From Flavobacterium dauae (lineage in GTDB: Bacteria; Bacteroidota; Bacteroidia; Flavobacteriales; Flavobacteriaceae): a DNA stretch of 64,000 nucleotides. The notes under the pieces are model-generated. The model had not been told where the DNA came from. It made no database searches and saw nothing but the letters and a program-made list of their open reading frames with translations. This document shows positions 8,548-17,733 of this stretch, one piece after another. Location of the stretch: assembly GCF_004151275.2 (NCBI RefSeq), contig NZ_CP130821.1:1-64000 (forward strand), read 5' to 3'. Position numbers and translations under genes: made by a program. Within the stretch, counting starts at the first letter, position 1; every line of letters begins with the position of its first letter.

Positions 8548-9683
8548 TGTCAGCAAAAGTTTATATCAATAAAATAGAAAAGTTTTTACCAAATAATCCT
8601 GTTTCAAACGATGAAATGGAAGCTGTTTTGGGCGAAATCAACAATAAACCATCAAAATCACGAAGATTAATTTTGCGCAACAACGGCATTCAAACCCGTT
8701 ATTATGCGTTAGATCAGCACCAAAATGTAACGCACAACAATGCCGAATTAACTACATTGGCAATAAAAAAACTGGTTGGCGATGATTTTTCTTTAAACGA
8801 TATAGAGGTTTTATCTTGCGGCACTTCAACACCCGATGTTTTACTGCCATCGCACGCAGCAATGGTTCACGGTTTGTTAAAAAATAAATCGGTAGAGATT
8901 AACTCGCCTTCTGGTGTTTGCTGTTCGGGTATGAATGCCTTAAAATATGGCTATTTGGCTATTAAGGCAGAAACGGCAAACAATGCCGTTTGTACGGGAT
9001 CAGAACGAGTATCAACCTGGATGATGGCTAATAAGTTTGAAGCCGAAATTGCCAATTTAGAAGCTTTAGAAGAACAACCCATTTTAGCTTTTAAAAAAGA
9101 TTTTTTACGTTGGATGCTATCAGACGGTGCTGGTGCAATGCTTTTGGAAAATGAACCAAAAGGATCACTACCGCTTGAAATTCTATGGATGGAAAATTAT
9201 TCGTATGCTTTTGAATTAGAAACTTGTATGTATGCGGGTGGCGAGAAAATGGAAGATGGTTCTGTAAAAGCATGGAGCGAATTTAGCACTGACGAATGGA
9301 AAAACGAATCAGTTTTTTCGTTAAAGCAAGATGTAAAAATTCTTGATGAATTCATCCTTAAAAAAGGCGTAGAAAGTATGAGCGATGCCCTGCAGAAACA
9401 TCAAATAAAACCAAGCGATATTACCTATTTCCTGCCGCATATTTCATCGGTTTTCTTTAAAGACAAGTTGTACAACCAATTTAAAGACGCCGGTTTAGAA
9501 ATAGCTCAGGAAAAATGGTTCATCAACCTGCCAAACGTAGGAAATGTTGGTGCGGCATCAATTTATTTAATGTTAGAAGAGCTGTATCATTCTAATAAAT
9601 TAAAAAGCGGGGATACCATTATGTTGTCGGTTCCAGAAAGCGGTCGGTTTTCTTATGCTTATGCGTTTTTAAAAGTAGTTTAG
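8547..9683 (+). CDS. darB: DarB-type ketosynthase III
   Basis: A 378-residue thiolase-fold enzyme of the KASIII group. The nucleophile is probably Cys126 in SGVCCSGMN, with a His in FLPHISSVFF and an Asn in LPNVGNVGAAS completing a FabH-like site. DarB couples a beta-ketoacyl thioester with an alpha,beta-unsaturated acyl thioester to form the cyclohexanedione precursor that DarA aromatises to the dialkylresorcinol. The pairing with darA and the neighbouring dehydratases support the assignment. Confidence 0.88.
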   Translation: MSAKVYINKIEKFLPNNPVSNDEMEAVLGEINNKPSKSRRLILRNNGIQTRYYALDQHQNVTHNNAELTTLAIKKLVGDDFSLNDIEVLSCGTSTPDVLLPSHAAMVHGLLKNKSVEINSPSGVCCSGMNALKYGYLAIKAETANNAVCTGSERVSTWMMANKFEAEIANLEALEEQPILAFKKDFLRWMLSDGAGAMLLENEPKGSLPLEILWMENYSYAFELETCMYAGGEKMEDGSVKAWSEFSTDEWKNESVFSLKQDVKILDEFILKKGVESMSDALQKHQIKPSDITYFLPHISSVFFKDKLYNQFKDAGLEIAQEKWFINLPNVGNVGAASIYLMLEELYHSNKLKSGDTIMLSVPESGRFSYAYAFLKVV

Positions 9684-9684
9684 T

Positions 9685-10119
9685 ATGAATGTATCGTTCC
9701 CAATAACCAGCAATGAAATACTGTTAAAATGTATTCCACAGCGCAACCCAATTGTTATGGTTGATGTGCTTTACGCTTTTAATGATAATGAAGTTTCGGC
9801 AGGATTATCAATTAATAGCTACGGATTGTTTATAAAAAACAATACATTGCAAGAACCTGGGTTAATAGAACATATGGCACAAACAGTGGCACTGCATACC
9901 GGTTTTGGCTATTTTCTTAAAAGCGAAACCGCACCCACAGGTTACATAGGCAGTATAGCAAACCTAAAAATTAACCGCTTGCCAATTACAGGCGAAAAAA
10001 TACATACCACAGCAACAATTCTACAAGAATTTGCAGGAATCACGCTAGTTGATATCATCTGCCAAATCAACAACCAAATAATTGCAACTGCACAAATGAA
10101 AACGGTAATTGCCAAATGA
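9685..10119 (+). CDS. Hotdog-fold 3-hydroxyacyl-ACP dehydratase-like protein (ApeI/ApeP family, first of pair)
   Basis: A 144-residue single-hotdog protein. Its N-terminal motif reads IPQRNPIVMVD where FabZ-type enzymes have PHR-PxxxxD, so the catalytic histidine position appears to be glutamine; the acidic residue in EPGLIEHMAQT is kept. It overlaps the next hotdog gene by 4 bases (ATGA). Paired hotdog proteins in aryl-polyene loci form a heteromeric dehydratase in which one partner can be inactive, so this one may be structural. Substrate is inferred from context. Confidence 0.75.
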   Translation: MNVSFPITSNEILLKCIPQRNPIVMVDVLYAFNDNEVSAGLSINSYGLFIKNNTLQEPGLIEHMAQTVALHTGFGYFLKSETAPTGYIGSIANLKINRLPITGEKIHTTATILQEFAGITLVDIICQINNQIIATAQMKTVIAK

Positions 10120-10580
10120 TGAATTCTGAAAAAACATATATCGACATTAAAAATTATTTGCCGCATTTAAAACCAATGTTACTGGTTGATGTTATTGAAC
10201 ATATATGTTTGGAACGGGTTTTAACGCATTTCGAAATAAAAGCCGATTGTATTTTTATTGAAGACAATTGTTTGTCGGCTTCGGGTTTAATAGAAAACGC
10301 TGCACAAACCTGTTCGTCTATTTCCGGGCAATATTATTTTGATAAAGAACCATCGGCAGAATCGCAGAGTAATCCTGATGTAATTGGATTTATAAGTTCG
10401 ATAAAAAAAATTACCATTCATAAATTACCCAAAATAGGAACGAAGATTCAAACCGAAGCTATTCTGGTTTCACAAGTTCAAATGCCCGAATATTCTATTT
10501 GCACGTTAAAAGTTACTGCATATCATTTAGATACGTTATTTTTGGAAGGCGAAATGAATTTATTTTTACAAAAAAAATAA
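10116..10580 (+). CDS. Hotdog-fold 3-hydroxyacyl-ACP dehydratase-like protein (second of pair)
   Basis: A 154-residue hotdog protein whose motif LPHLKPMLLVD retains the catalytic histidine missing from its upstream partner, and whose helix carries SGLIENAAQT with the Glu. It probably removes water from 3-hydroxyacyl-ACP to make the conjugated double bonds, acting with the product of the 9685 gene. Two adjacent ATGs (10116 and 10119) are possible starts; either gives essentially the same protein. Confidence 0.78.
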   Translation: MMNSEKTYIDIKNYLPHLKPMLLVDVIEHICLERVLTHFEIKADCIFIEDNCLSASGLIENAAQTCSSISGQYYFDKEPSAESQSNPDVIGFISSIKKITIHKLPKIGTKIQTEAILVSQVQMPEYSICTLKVTAYHLDTLFLEGEMNLFLQKK

Positions 10581-10581
10581 G

Positions 10582-10983
10582 ATGAAGAAGAACGAAGTAC
10601 CACAAGACGATAGTCCTTTAAAAAATCATAAAAGTAATGAGCTTGTTTATGCGGTTGACGATGACGGAAAGTTTGTAAGCGTACAAAGTACCGGTTGGGA
10701 AGCAAAAACGGTTGTTCAGCACGAAAATTTAGAAGTGTTGGATCAACGTATTAAGCAGGCTTTAAACAATGTAAAAGCAGGAATTGTGAGCCCTATAGTT
10801 TATTTTATGGAACTAAACCGTATGGACTGGCAAACGTTGGCGGCTTATGTGGGCAAATGGACGTTTTTTGTAAAACGTCATAGCAAACCAAATATTTTTA
10901 AAAAACTAAGTACAAAAACACTTCAAAAATATGCCGACGCTTTCGGTATTTCTTTAAACGATCTACAAAATTTCAAAGGATAA
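10582..10983 (+). CDS. Conserved hypothetical protein of the flexirubin operon
   Basis: A 133-residue soluble protein with no motif I can name. The N-terminal third is acidic and may be disordered; the rest is predicted mainly helical, with a C-terminal LQKYADAFGISLNDLQNF segment resembling a helix-turn-helix. It starts 1 base after the preceding stop and ends immediately before the BtrH-like gene, so it is embedded in the operon and is probably needed for pigment synthesis. DNA binding is only a suggestion from the helical pattern. Confidence 0.6.
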   Translation: MKKNEVPQDDSPLKNHKSNELVYAVDDDGKFVSVQSTGWEAKTVVQHENLEVLDQRIKQALNNVKAGIVSPIVYFMELNRMDWQTLAAYVGKWTFFVKRHSKPNIFKKLSTKTLQKYADAFGISLNDLQNFKG

Positions 10984-11979
10984 ATGCAGGCGGATTTTCA
11001 ACATAAACAATCGGCACATTGCGAAAATGGAGCCATTGTAAATTTATTGGGCAACAAAGGATTTAAAATATCAGAACCTATGGCATTTGGCTTGGGATCG
11101 GGTTTGTTTTTTGTGTATTTGCCTTTTATCAAAGTAAACCACGCACCTGCTGTTTCGTACCGTCCGTTGCCAGGTAAAATTTTTAACCGTATGGCAAAGC
11201 GTTTGGGCATAAAAGTACAGCGTTTTAAATTTTCTGATCCTAAAAAAGCACAGCAAAAGTTAGATGAAAATCTGGCAAAAAATATACCTACGGGTTTGGT
11301 TGTTGGTGTTTATAATCTAAATTATTTCCCTGATGAATACCGCTTTCACTTCAACGCACACAATATTGTGGTTTTTGGAAAAGAAGCAGGTAAGTATTTA
11401 ATCAGTGATCCTGTTTTAGATTACACCGTTTCATTAACCGAAGATGAATTGGAAAAAGTACGTTATGCCAAAGGAGCTTTGGCCCCCAAAGGACATCTGT
11501 ACTACCCTATTTCGGTTCCCGAAACTATGGATCTAACAAATCCTATAAAAAAAGCCATAAAACAAACCTGTAACGATATGTTGGCACCTGTGCCTATTGT
11601 GGGTGTAAAAGGCATTCGCATGGTTGCAAAAGCTATTTTAAAATGGCATAAAAAATTAGGTGTTGTAAAAGCCAACTACAATTTAGCAAACATGATTCGC
11701 ATGCAGGAAGAAATTGGTACAGGCGGTGGCGGTTTTCGCTTTATTTATGCTGCTTTTTTGCAAGAAGCCGGCGAATATTTAAAGAATCAGGAATTGTTGA
11801 ACCTTTCGCAAGAAATGGCTTTAATTGGCGATAAATGGCGCGATTTTGCGTTAGAAGCATCGCGTGTGGTAAAAAAACGCAGCAATACCGAAAATGTGTA
11901 CCAAGTACTTTCTAACGATTTAATGAAACTGGCAGATTTGGAAGAAGCCTTTTTTAAGAAATTGAAAAAAACCGTGTAA
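10984..11979 (+). CDS. BtrH N-terminal domain protein with DUF4872-like C-terminus
   Basis: A 331-residue protein beginning HKQSAHCENGAIVNLL, which matches the BtrH N-terminal family, a papain-like fold that moves acyl groups from carrier proteins in butirosin biosynthesis; Cys13 would be the nucleophile. The C-terminal half (about 180-331) corresponds to the DUF4872-type domain. In flexirubin loci such a protein is a reasonable candidate for forming the ester between aryl polyene and dialkylresorcinol, but that is inference. It ends in a TAATG overlap with the ABC ATPase gene. Confidence 0.75.
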   Translation: MQADFQHKQSAHCENGAIVNLLGNKGFKISEPMAFGLGSGLFFVYLPFIKVNHAPAVSYRPLPGKIFNRMAKRLGIKVQRFKFSDPKKAQQKLDENLAKNIPTGLVVGVYNLNYFPDEYRFHFNAHNIVVFGKEAGKYLISDPVLDYTVSLTEDELEKVRYAKGALAPKGHLYYPISVPETMDLTNPIKKAIKQTCNDMLAPVPIVGVKGIRMVAKAILKWHKKLGVVKANYNLANMIRMQEEIGTGGGGFRFIYAAFLQEAGEYLKNQELLNLSQEMALIGDKWRDFALEASRVVKKRSNTENVYQVLSNDLMKLADLEEAFFKKLKKTV

Positions 11980-12728
11980 TGGAAGCAATAATCAAGATAC
12001 AAAACATATCGAAACAATATAAAGGTGCCGATTTTCAGTCGCTTAACAATGTGGTTTTAAACATTCCGCAACAATCTGTTTTTGGATTGTTAGGACCCAA
12101 CGGAGCCGGAAAAACGACCTTGATTTCTATTTTGTGCGGAATTATTCAGCCAACGTTGGGCAGTTACGAAATCAATGGAATATCAAACAAAAACAGTACA
12201 TCAATAAAAAATATTATTGGTGTGGTTCCGCAAGAATACGCCTTGTATCCTACCCTTACAGCTTATGAAAATCTAATGTATTTTGGAAGTTTGTACAATG
12301 TATCAAAAGCAGATTTAAAAGAAAAAATAAGTAGTTTTCTGATTCATTTGGGATTAGAAAATTTCATGCACAAGAAAATTCATACGTTTTCGGGCGGAAT
12401 GAAACGCAGGGTAAATTTAATTGCCGGCATTTTACACAATCCAAAAGTGTTGTTTTTAGACGAACCTACGGTTGGTGTAGATGTTCAGTCACGCGCCACG
12501 ATAATTGATTATTTAAAATTGTTGAACCAACAAGGAACAACCATTGTTTATACATCACATTTAATGGCAGAAGCACAAGATTTTTGTACCGATATTGCCA
12601 TTATAGATCAAGGCAGCGTTTTTGTTCAGGGAACACCTAAAGAACTGATTGAAAGTGTGCCGAATGCGCATAGTTTAGAAGAAGTTTTTATTGCATTAAC
12701 CGGTAAAAAATTGCGCGATGTGGTTTAA
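11979..12728 (+). CDS. ABC transporter ATP-binding protein
   Basis: A 249-residue ATPase with Walker A GPNGAGKT (39-46), signature FSGGMKRR, Walker B VLFLDEP and a downstream switch histidine in YTSHLM. It pairs with the ABC-2 permease encoded directly downstream (11-base overlap). The pair is the likely export system for the pigment or a precursor across the inner membrane; the signature motif and FSGGM wording are typical of ABC-2 exporters. Confidence 0.88.
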   Translation: MEAIIKIQNISKQYKGADFQSLNNVVLNIPQQSVFGLLGPNGAGKTTLISILCGIIQPTLGSYEINGISNKNSTSIKNIIGVVPQEYALYPTLTAYENLMYFGSLYNVSKADLKEKISSFLIHLGLENFMHKKIHTFSGGMKRRVNLIAGILHNPKVLFLDEPTVGVDVQSRATIIDYLKLLNQQGTTIVYTSHLMAEAQDFCTDIAIIDQGSVFVQGTPKELIESVPNAHSLEEVFIALTGKKLRDVV

Positions 12729-13995
12729 ATTGTGGCAGTGTATTGTAAAAGAATTCAAATTGTTGTTTCGCGATATTGGCGGATTAATCACTTTATTCCT
12801 CATGCCGGTAATTTTGGTTGTTGTGGTAACATCAATACAAGACAGCACCTATCAAAGCATTAGTGCGTCAAAAATTCCTATTCTTTGGATCGATCACGAT
12901 CAGGACAGTATTTCGCTAAAAGTTAAAAATGAATTAGAAGCTTCGCAAAGTTTTTCATTAATATCAGCCGAAAACAATAAAACAATAACCGAAGCTACTG
13001 CTAAAGAATTGGTTTTTAAAGGAACGTACCAAATGGCAATTGTAATTCCTAAAAATCTTACCAGCGATTTAAACATAAAGGTTCGACAAAATGTAGATGG
13101 AATTTTAGACGAAATGGGCATGAGTACTTCTACTTACGATCCTGTTGAAGTTGAAAAAAAAGAAATAAGGCTGTATTTTGATCCGGCTACACAAGCAGCT
13201 TTTAAAAACGGAATCAAGAGCAATATCGATAAAATGGTGGCTCAGTTGGAATCTGATGCCATTTATAAAACCTTCGAAACTCAATTAGGCGGTAGCAGTA
13301 CTACATCATTCAACGATACATTTATCAACTTTAAAGAAATTGTTCCACAGGAAAAAAATACCGATGTACTGCCAAATTCGGTACAGCACAACGTTCCCGC
13401 ATGGACGCTTTTTGCCATTTTCTTTATCATTGTTCCGCTATCTATCAACATTGTAAAAGAAAAAAATCAGGGAACATATCTGCGATTAATCAGTAGTCCT
13501 ACATCAAACAGTATGTTGTATTTAGGTAAAATCATCACCTATCTGGTCATTTGTCTGTTGCAGTTTTACACTATTTTAATTGTTGCTAAAGTACTTTTTC
13601 CGTACATGAATCTACCCGAATTAAATCTGTCGGGATCAAAAATAATACTTATGTCGTTGCTTACGCTAACAGCAGGTTTGGCAGCAATAAGTTTGGGTAT
13701 TTTATTGGGAATTGTATGTAAAACGCAAGAACAATCGGCACCTTTCGGGGCAACATTCGTGGTAATATTGGCGGCTGTTGGCGGCGTATGGATTCCCGTT
13801 TTCGCCATGTCGCAAGTTATGCAGATTGCGTCAAAAACATCACCTATGAACTGGGCATTAAACGGCTATTACGATATTATGTTGCGAAATGGTTCGCTAA
13901 TTGATATTATTCCTGAAATGATATTACTAACTTTGTTTTTTGTTGTTTTTACAACTTGTGCATTGCTATATGATAAAAAGAAAAGAACCGTTTAA
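12718..13995 (+). CDS. ABC-2 type permease
   Basis: A 425-residue membrane protein: one N-terminal helix (about 20-40), a large periplasmic loop (about 45-225), then five or so helices (about 230-415), the usual ABC-2 (YhgE/DrrB-like) topology. It forms the channel for the ATPase encoded upstream. The last bases of the gene overlap the thioesterase start, confirming its operon position. Substrate is inferred from context. Confidence 0.85.
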   Translation: MWFKLWQCIVKEFKLLFRDIGGLITLFLMPVILVVVVTSIQDSTYQSISASKIPILWIDHDQDSISLKVKNELEASQSFSLISAENNKTITEATAKELVFKGTYQMAIVIPKNLTSDLNIKVRQNVDGILDEMGMSTSTYDPVEVEKKEIRLYFDPATQAAFKNGIKSNIDKMVAQLESDAIYKTFETQLGGSSTTSFNDTFINFKEIVPQEKNTDVLPNSVQHNVPAWTLFAIFFIIVPLSINIVKEKNQGTYLRLISSPTSNSMLYLGKIITYLVICLLQFYTILIVAKVLFPYMNLPELNLSGSKIILMSLLTLTAGLAAISLGILLGIVCKTQEQSAPFGATFVVILAAVGGVWIPVFAMSQVMQIASKTSPMNWALNGYYDIMLRNGSLIDIIPEMILLTLFFVVFTTCALLYDKKKRTV

Positions 13996-14416
13996 CCAGG
14001 GCAAAACCTTACAGCATACCGAATATTTTAAGGTAAAGTTTAACCAGACCGATGCATTGGGCATTGTTTGGCACGGCAACTATATCGATTATTTTGAAGA
14101 CGGTCGTGAGGCTTTTGGTCGTCATTACGGTATTTCGTACAAGCACGTGCAAGATCACGGTTTTGCAACGCCAATTGTAAAAACACAGAGCGAGCATAAA
14201 AAACCGTTGCGATATGCCGATGATGCCTATATTGTAACTACTTTTATAGATTCGCCTGCTGCAAAAATGATTTTTAGTTTCGAAATTTACAACGCACAGC
14301 ACGAATTGGTTTGTACGGGCGAAACAACGCAGGTTTTTACCGATTTCGCGGGAAATTTAATCATCACCGTTCCACAGTTTTTTGAACAATGGAAACGTAA
14401 AGTAGGTTTGTTGTAA
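13970..14416 (+). CDS. 4HBT-type acyl-CoA/ACP thioesterase
   Basis: The ATG at 13970 gives 148 residues starting MIKRKEPF; the longer frame from 13940 would add only sequence that also encodes the permease tail. The family motif is clear: FNQTDALGIVWHGNY with the catalytic-region Asp and Tyr, then EDGREAFG. It would release or proofread acyl chains on the pathway carrier proteins, as thioesterases do in aryl-polyene loci. It overlaps both neighbours (26 bases and 1 base). Confidence 0.82.
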   Translation: MIKRKEPFNQGKTLQHTEYFKVKFNQTDALGIVWHGNYIDYFEDGREAFGRHYGISYKHVQDHGFATPIVKTQSEHKKPLRYADDAYIVTTFIDSPAAKMIFSFEIYNAQHELVCTGETTQVFTDFAGNLIITVPQFFEQWKRKVGLL

Positions 14417-15546
14417 TGGCAGTTTTTATACACGATACCAATATCATTAGTCCGTTGGGTTTTTCAACCGACGATAATTTCCAAAAGATTCTTTCGGGAA
14501 AATCGGCTATTGAACAAGTTTTTATCAACGATAAGATTGGATCTGTTTATGCAGGAAAAATCAATGATGAATTGTTCAATAACCATTTTCAGTCGATAGA
14601 TATTGATTTTAAAGGATCTCGAATTGAAAAATTATTGATTGCTGCCCTTTCCCCTATTGTGGAGAAAAATCCTATGAAAGATGATTCGGTTTTAATACTT
14701 TCAACAACCAAAGGAAACATCGCCGCATTAGCAAATAATGATTTAAACGGAGCTTTTATTGATCAATTGACGAAAAACATCAATCATTATTTTGGTTTTA
14801 AAACCGAACCAATTGTGGTTTCAAACGCTTGTACATCGGGAGTTTTAGCGATTTCTTTAGCAAAACGATTCATAGAAATGGAACAATGTACCAATGCGTA
14901 TGTTGTGGCTGTTGATGAATTAACACCGTTTGTAGTTTCGGGTTTTCAGTCGTTTCAGGCAATGAGCAGTGAACCTTGCAAACCGTATGATGCTGACAGA
15001 ACCGGAGTAAATTTGGGCGAAGCAGCTGTTGCCGTTTTTGTATCGAACGAAGATCGAAACGAAGCGATTCAAATTTTGGGCGATGCCAATATTAACGATG
15101 CCAATCATATTTCGGGACCATCACGTACGGGCGAAGGTTTGTTTTTAAGTATCGAAAAAGCATTGAACGAAGCCAAAATCTCATCAAACCAAATAGATTA
15201 TATTTCGGCACACGGCACCGCTACCTTATTTAACGACGAAATGGAAGCTGTTGCTTTTAACCGATTAAACTTACAAAATGTTCCAACAAACAGTTTAAAA
15301 GGCTATTTTGGGCATACGTTAGGTGCATCGGGTTTGTTGGAAACCGTTATTACCATAGAAAGTTTAAAAAACAACGTGTTAATTCCTTCTTTTGGCTACC
15401 AACAGCAAGGAACAACGCAACAAATAAATATCATTACCAAAAAAGAACAAAAAGTGCTTAAAACGGCTTTAAAAACCGCGTCGGGTTTTGGCGGAAGCAA
15501 TTCGGCAATCATTCTGGTAAAAAATTCAGAAAATGTACGCAATTAA
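14416..15546 (+). CDS. Beta-ketoacyl-ACP synthase 2
   Basis: A 376-residue ketosynthase, somewhat shorter than FabF, with an intact triad: Cys139 in SNACTSGV, His266 in SAHGTAT and His300 in YFGHTLGASG. Its N-terminus (MAVFIHDTNIISPLG) departs from the usual VVITGMG wording, as seen for specialised aryl-polyene ketosynthases. It may set starter or chain-length preference. It follows the thioesterase in a TAATG overlap and overlaps the degenerate ketosynthase gene by 14 bases. Confidence 0.85.
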   Translation: MAVFIHDTNIISPLGFSTDDNFQKILSGKSAIEQVFINDKIGSVYAGKINDELFNNHFQSIDIDFKGSRIEKLLIAALSPIVEKNPMKDDSVLILSTTKGNIAALANNDLNGAFIDQLTKNINHYFGFKTEPIVVSNACTSGVLAISLAKRFIEMEQCTNAYVVAVDELTPFVVSGFQSFQAMSSEPCKPYDADRTGVNLGEAAVAVFVSNEDRNEAIQILGDANINDANHISGPSRTGEGLFLSIEKALNEAKISSNQIDYISAHGTATLFNDEMEAVAFNRLNLQNVPTNSLKGYFGHTLGASGLLETVITIESLKNNVLIPSFGYQQQGTTQQINIITKKEQKVLKTALKTASGFGGSNSAIILVKNSENVRN

Positions 15547-16123
15547 TAAATTCATAAATATCAGTCAAAATGTTGTGTGTGAAAACGGCAAGTCAATCTT
15601 TCATAATCAAGAAGATACTTTTGCTGCGTTTATGAAAAACGTGTATAAAAACTTGAACATATCGTACCCTAAATTTTATAAAATGGACGATTTGTGTAAG
15701 TTGGCTTTTATCGCATCAGAACTACTTTTGCAGAACGAAACAGAGAAAGACATCGCCTTGCTTTTTAGCAACAACGAAGCCAGTTTAGATACCGATTTAA
15801 AACACCAGCAAAGCATACAAAACCCGGAAAATTATTATCCAAGTCCGGCAATATTTGTGTACACGCTGTCAAATATTACCATTGGCGAAGTAAGTATTCG
15901 TCATAAATTAAAAAGCGAAAGTGCTTTCTTCATTGCCAACGAGTATCAAACCAATTATATGCACAAATATACAGAGCATCTGCTGCAAACAAACAAAGCA
16001 ACCAAAGTATTGTGTGGCTGGGTTCATTGTTTAAACGGTGCGTATAAAGCCTGTTTTTATCTGGTAGAAAGTAACGGAAATTTAGAACATACTATTCACA
16101 ATATCAATAATATAACAAAATAA
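15533..16123 (+). CDS. Short, catalytically degenerate ketosynthase-like protein
   Basis: A 196-residue protein resembling the N-terminal half of a ketosynthase (KMDDLCKLAFIASELLL, then DIALLFSNNEASLDTD and PSPAIFVYTLSNITIGE). The position of the catalytic Cys reads within a TLSNITIGE segment, and there are no C-terminal His motifs. It therefore cannot condense on its own and may act as a partner or chain-length subunit for an adjacent full ketosynthase. Its tight packing in the operon argues against it being decay. Confidence 0.7.
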   Translation: MYAINKFINISQNVVCENGKSIFHNQEDTFAAFMKNVYKNLNISYPKFYKMDDLCKLAFIASELLLQNETEKDIALLFSNNEASLDTDLKHQQSIQNPENYYPSPAIFVYTLSNITIGEVSIRHKLKSESAFFIANEYQTNYMHKYTEHLLQTNKATKVLCGWVHCLNGAYKACFYLVESNGNLEHTIHNINNITK

Positions 16124-16132
16124 TTTAGTAAA

Positions 16133-16393
16133 ATGGAAGCTTTAAAGAAAGAATTAAAAGAACGCATTATCGATGTATTGAATTTAGAAGATATTTCAAT
16201 TGAAGATATTCAGGATAACGATCCGCTTTTTGGCGACGGTTTAGGATTAGATTCTATTGATGCTTTAGAATTAATCGTATTGTTAGATAAAGAATACGGC
16301 ATTAAATTAGCTGATCCAAAACAAGGAAAAGAGATTTTTAAGTCTATTGAAACAATGGCACAATACATCGCACAAAACAGAACAAAAATATAA
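16133..16393 (+). CDS. Acyl carrier protein 2 of the pigment locus
   Basis: An 86-residue acidic helical protein with the phosphopantetheine serine at Ser41 in GLGLDSIDALE. It is distinct from the carrier protein at 6402 and may serve the dialkylresorcinol branch or the second ketosynthase set. Its last base overlaps the start of the ketosynthase downstream. Confidence 0.9.
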   Translation: MEALKKELKERIIDVLNLEDISIEDIQDNDPLFGDGLGLDSIDALELIVLLDKEYGIKLADPKQGKEIFKSIETMAQYIAQNRTKI

Positions 16394-17583
16394 TGCAAAA
16401 AAAAGTTGCAATTACAGGAATGGGCATTATTTCATCGATTGGTTTAACGGTCGATGAAAATTTTCAATCGTTAATTTCCAAGAAAAGCGGTATTTCAGAT
16501 TTGGAGAATTTCCAAACCCGTCATGCTTCAGAAATTAAAGTCGGCGAAATTAAAATTACTAACCAGCAATTGCAACAACTGTTGAATTTACCCAAAGAAA
16601 ATACCTTTACACGTACTAGTTTGCTTGGTGCTTATGCAGCCAAAAAAGCGGTTGAAAGTGCTGGTATTACTGATATAAACGAGGTTCGTGCCGGATTGAT
16701 TTCTTCGACCAGTGTTGCCGGAATGGATTTTACCGAAAAACATTACAAAAAGTACCAGGAGCATCCGGAATATCAAAAGTATATTCAAAGTCACGATGCC
16801 GGTGATTCATCAAATAAAATTGCCAATTATTTAGGGTTGAAAGGATTTGTAACCACCATTTCAACCGCATGTTCATCGGCTGCAAATGCCATTATGTTGG
16901 GTGCAAGCATGATTGAAAACGGCTATTTAGATCGAGTAATTGTTGGTGGAACCGATGCGTTGAGCAAGTTTACCATTAATGGTTTTAAAACCTTGATGAT
17001 TTTGTCTGATACTTATAACACCCCTTTTGACAATGACCGTAAAGGTTTGAATTTGGGCGAAGCCGCAGCTTATTTGGTGTTGGAATCTGATGAGATTATC
17101 AAGAAAAACAACAAAAAGGTTTTGGCTTACGTTGCAGGTTACGGCAATGCAAATGACGCATTCCATCAAACAGCATCGTCAGAAAACGGTGAAGGAGCGT
17201 ATTTGGCAATGAAACAAGCTTTTGAAAAGGCTTCTATCCTACCCAATCAAATTGATTACATCAACGTTCACGGAACGGCAACACCAAACAACGATTTATC
17301 TGAAGGTAGAGCGATGAGCAGAATCTTTAACAACGTACCAAAATTTAGTTCAACAAAAGCATTTACAGGTCACACATTGGCGGCTGCGGCTGCAATTGAA
17401 GCGGTTTACAGCGTGTTGGCATTGCAAAACAACATAGTCTTCCCTAACCTGAATTTTAAAACGCCTATGGAAGAATTGAATATTGTTCCTGAAACCGAAG
17501 TTGTTCAAACCGAAATAAATTATGTACTTTCAAATTCTTTTGGGTTTGGCGGAAATTGTTCCACTTTAATCTTTTCGAAATAG
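16393..17583 (+). CDS. Beta-ketoacyl-ACP synthase 3
   Basis: A 396-residue ketosynthase with complete catalytic residues: Cys160 in STACSSAAN, His293 in NVHGTATP and His327 in AFTGHTLAA. With the 5095 and 14416 genes it makes three active condensing enzymes, plus two without a catalytic Cys. It is the last pigment gene before the defence-like insertion; its expected downstream partner, the Cys-less ketosynthase, resumes at 22012. Confidence 0.87.
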   Translation: MQKKVAITGMGIISSIGLTVDENFQSLISKKSGISDLENFQTRHASEIKVGEIKITNQQLQQLLNLPKENTFTRTSLLGAYAAKKAVESAGITDINEVRAGLISSTSVAGMDFTEKHYKKYQEHPEYQKYIQSHDAGDSSNKIANYLGLKGFVTTISTACSSAANAIMLGASMIENGYLDRVIVGGTDALSKFTINGFKTLMILSDTYNTPFDNDRKGLNLGEAAAYLVLESDEIIKKNNKKVLAYVAGYGNANDAFHQTASSENGEGAYLAMKQAFEKASILPNQIDYINVHGTATPNNDLSEGRAMSRIFNNVPKFSSTKAFTGHTLAAAAAIEAVYSVLALQNNIVFPNLNFKTPMEELNIVPETEVVQTEINYVLSNSFGFGGNCSTLIFSK

Positions 17584-17622
17584 AATTTTTAAAAATTTAT
17601 ACTACTTTCAATAAATAAAAAA

Positions 17623-17649
17623 AACCTGAAGCGTAAAAACGTTCAGGTT
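17623..17649 (-). terminator. Terminator downstream of the Abi_2 gene
   Basis: AACCTGAA (17623-17630) and TTCAGGTT (17642-17649) form an 8-bp stem that continues inward as CGT/ACG with one bulge. Read on the minus strand it is followed by a run of eight T, so it should stop transcription from the Abi_2 gene; on the plus strand the downstream T-run is weak. Confidence 0.65.
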
Positions 17650-17733
17650 ATTATATCCTTGTTTTAAAGTGCTGCTTTATAGCAGTAATGTATAAAGGGG
17701 CACTATATATAATGCAAATGTACAACAAAGTAA

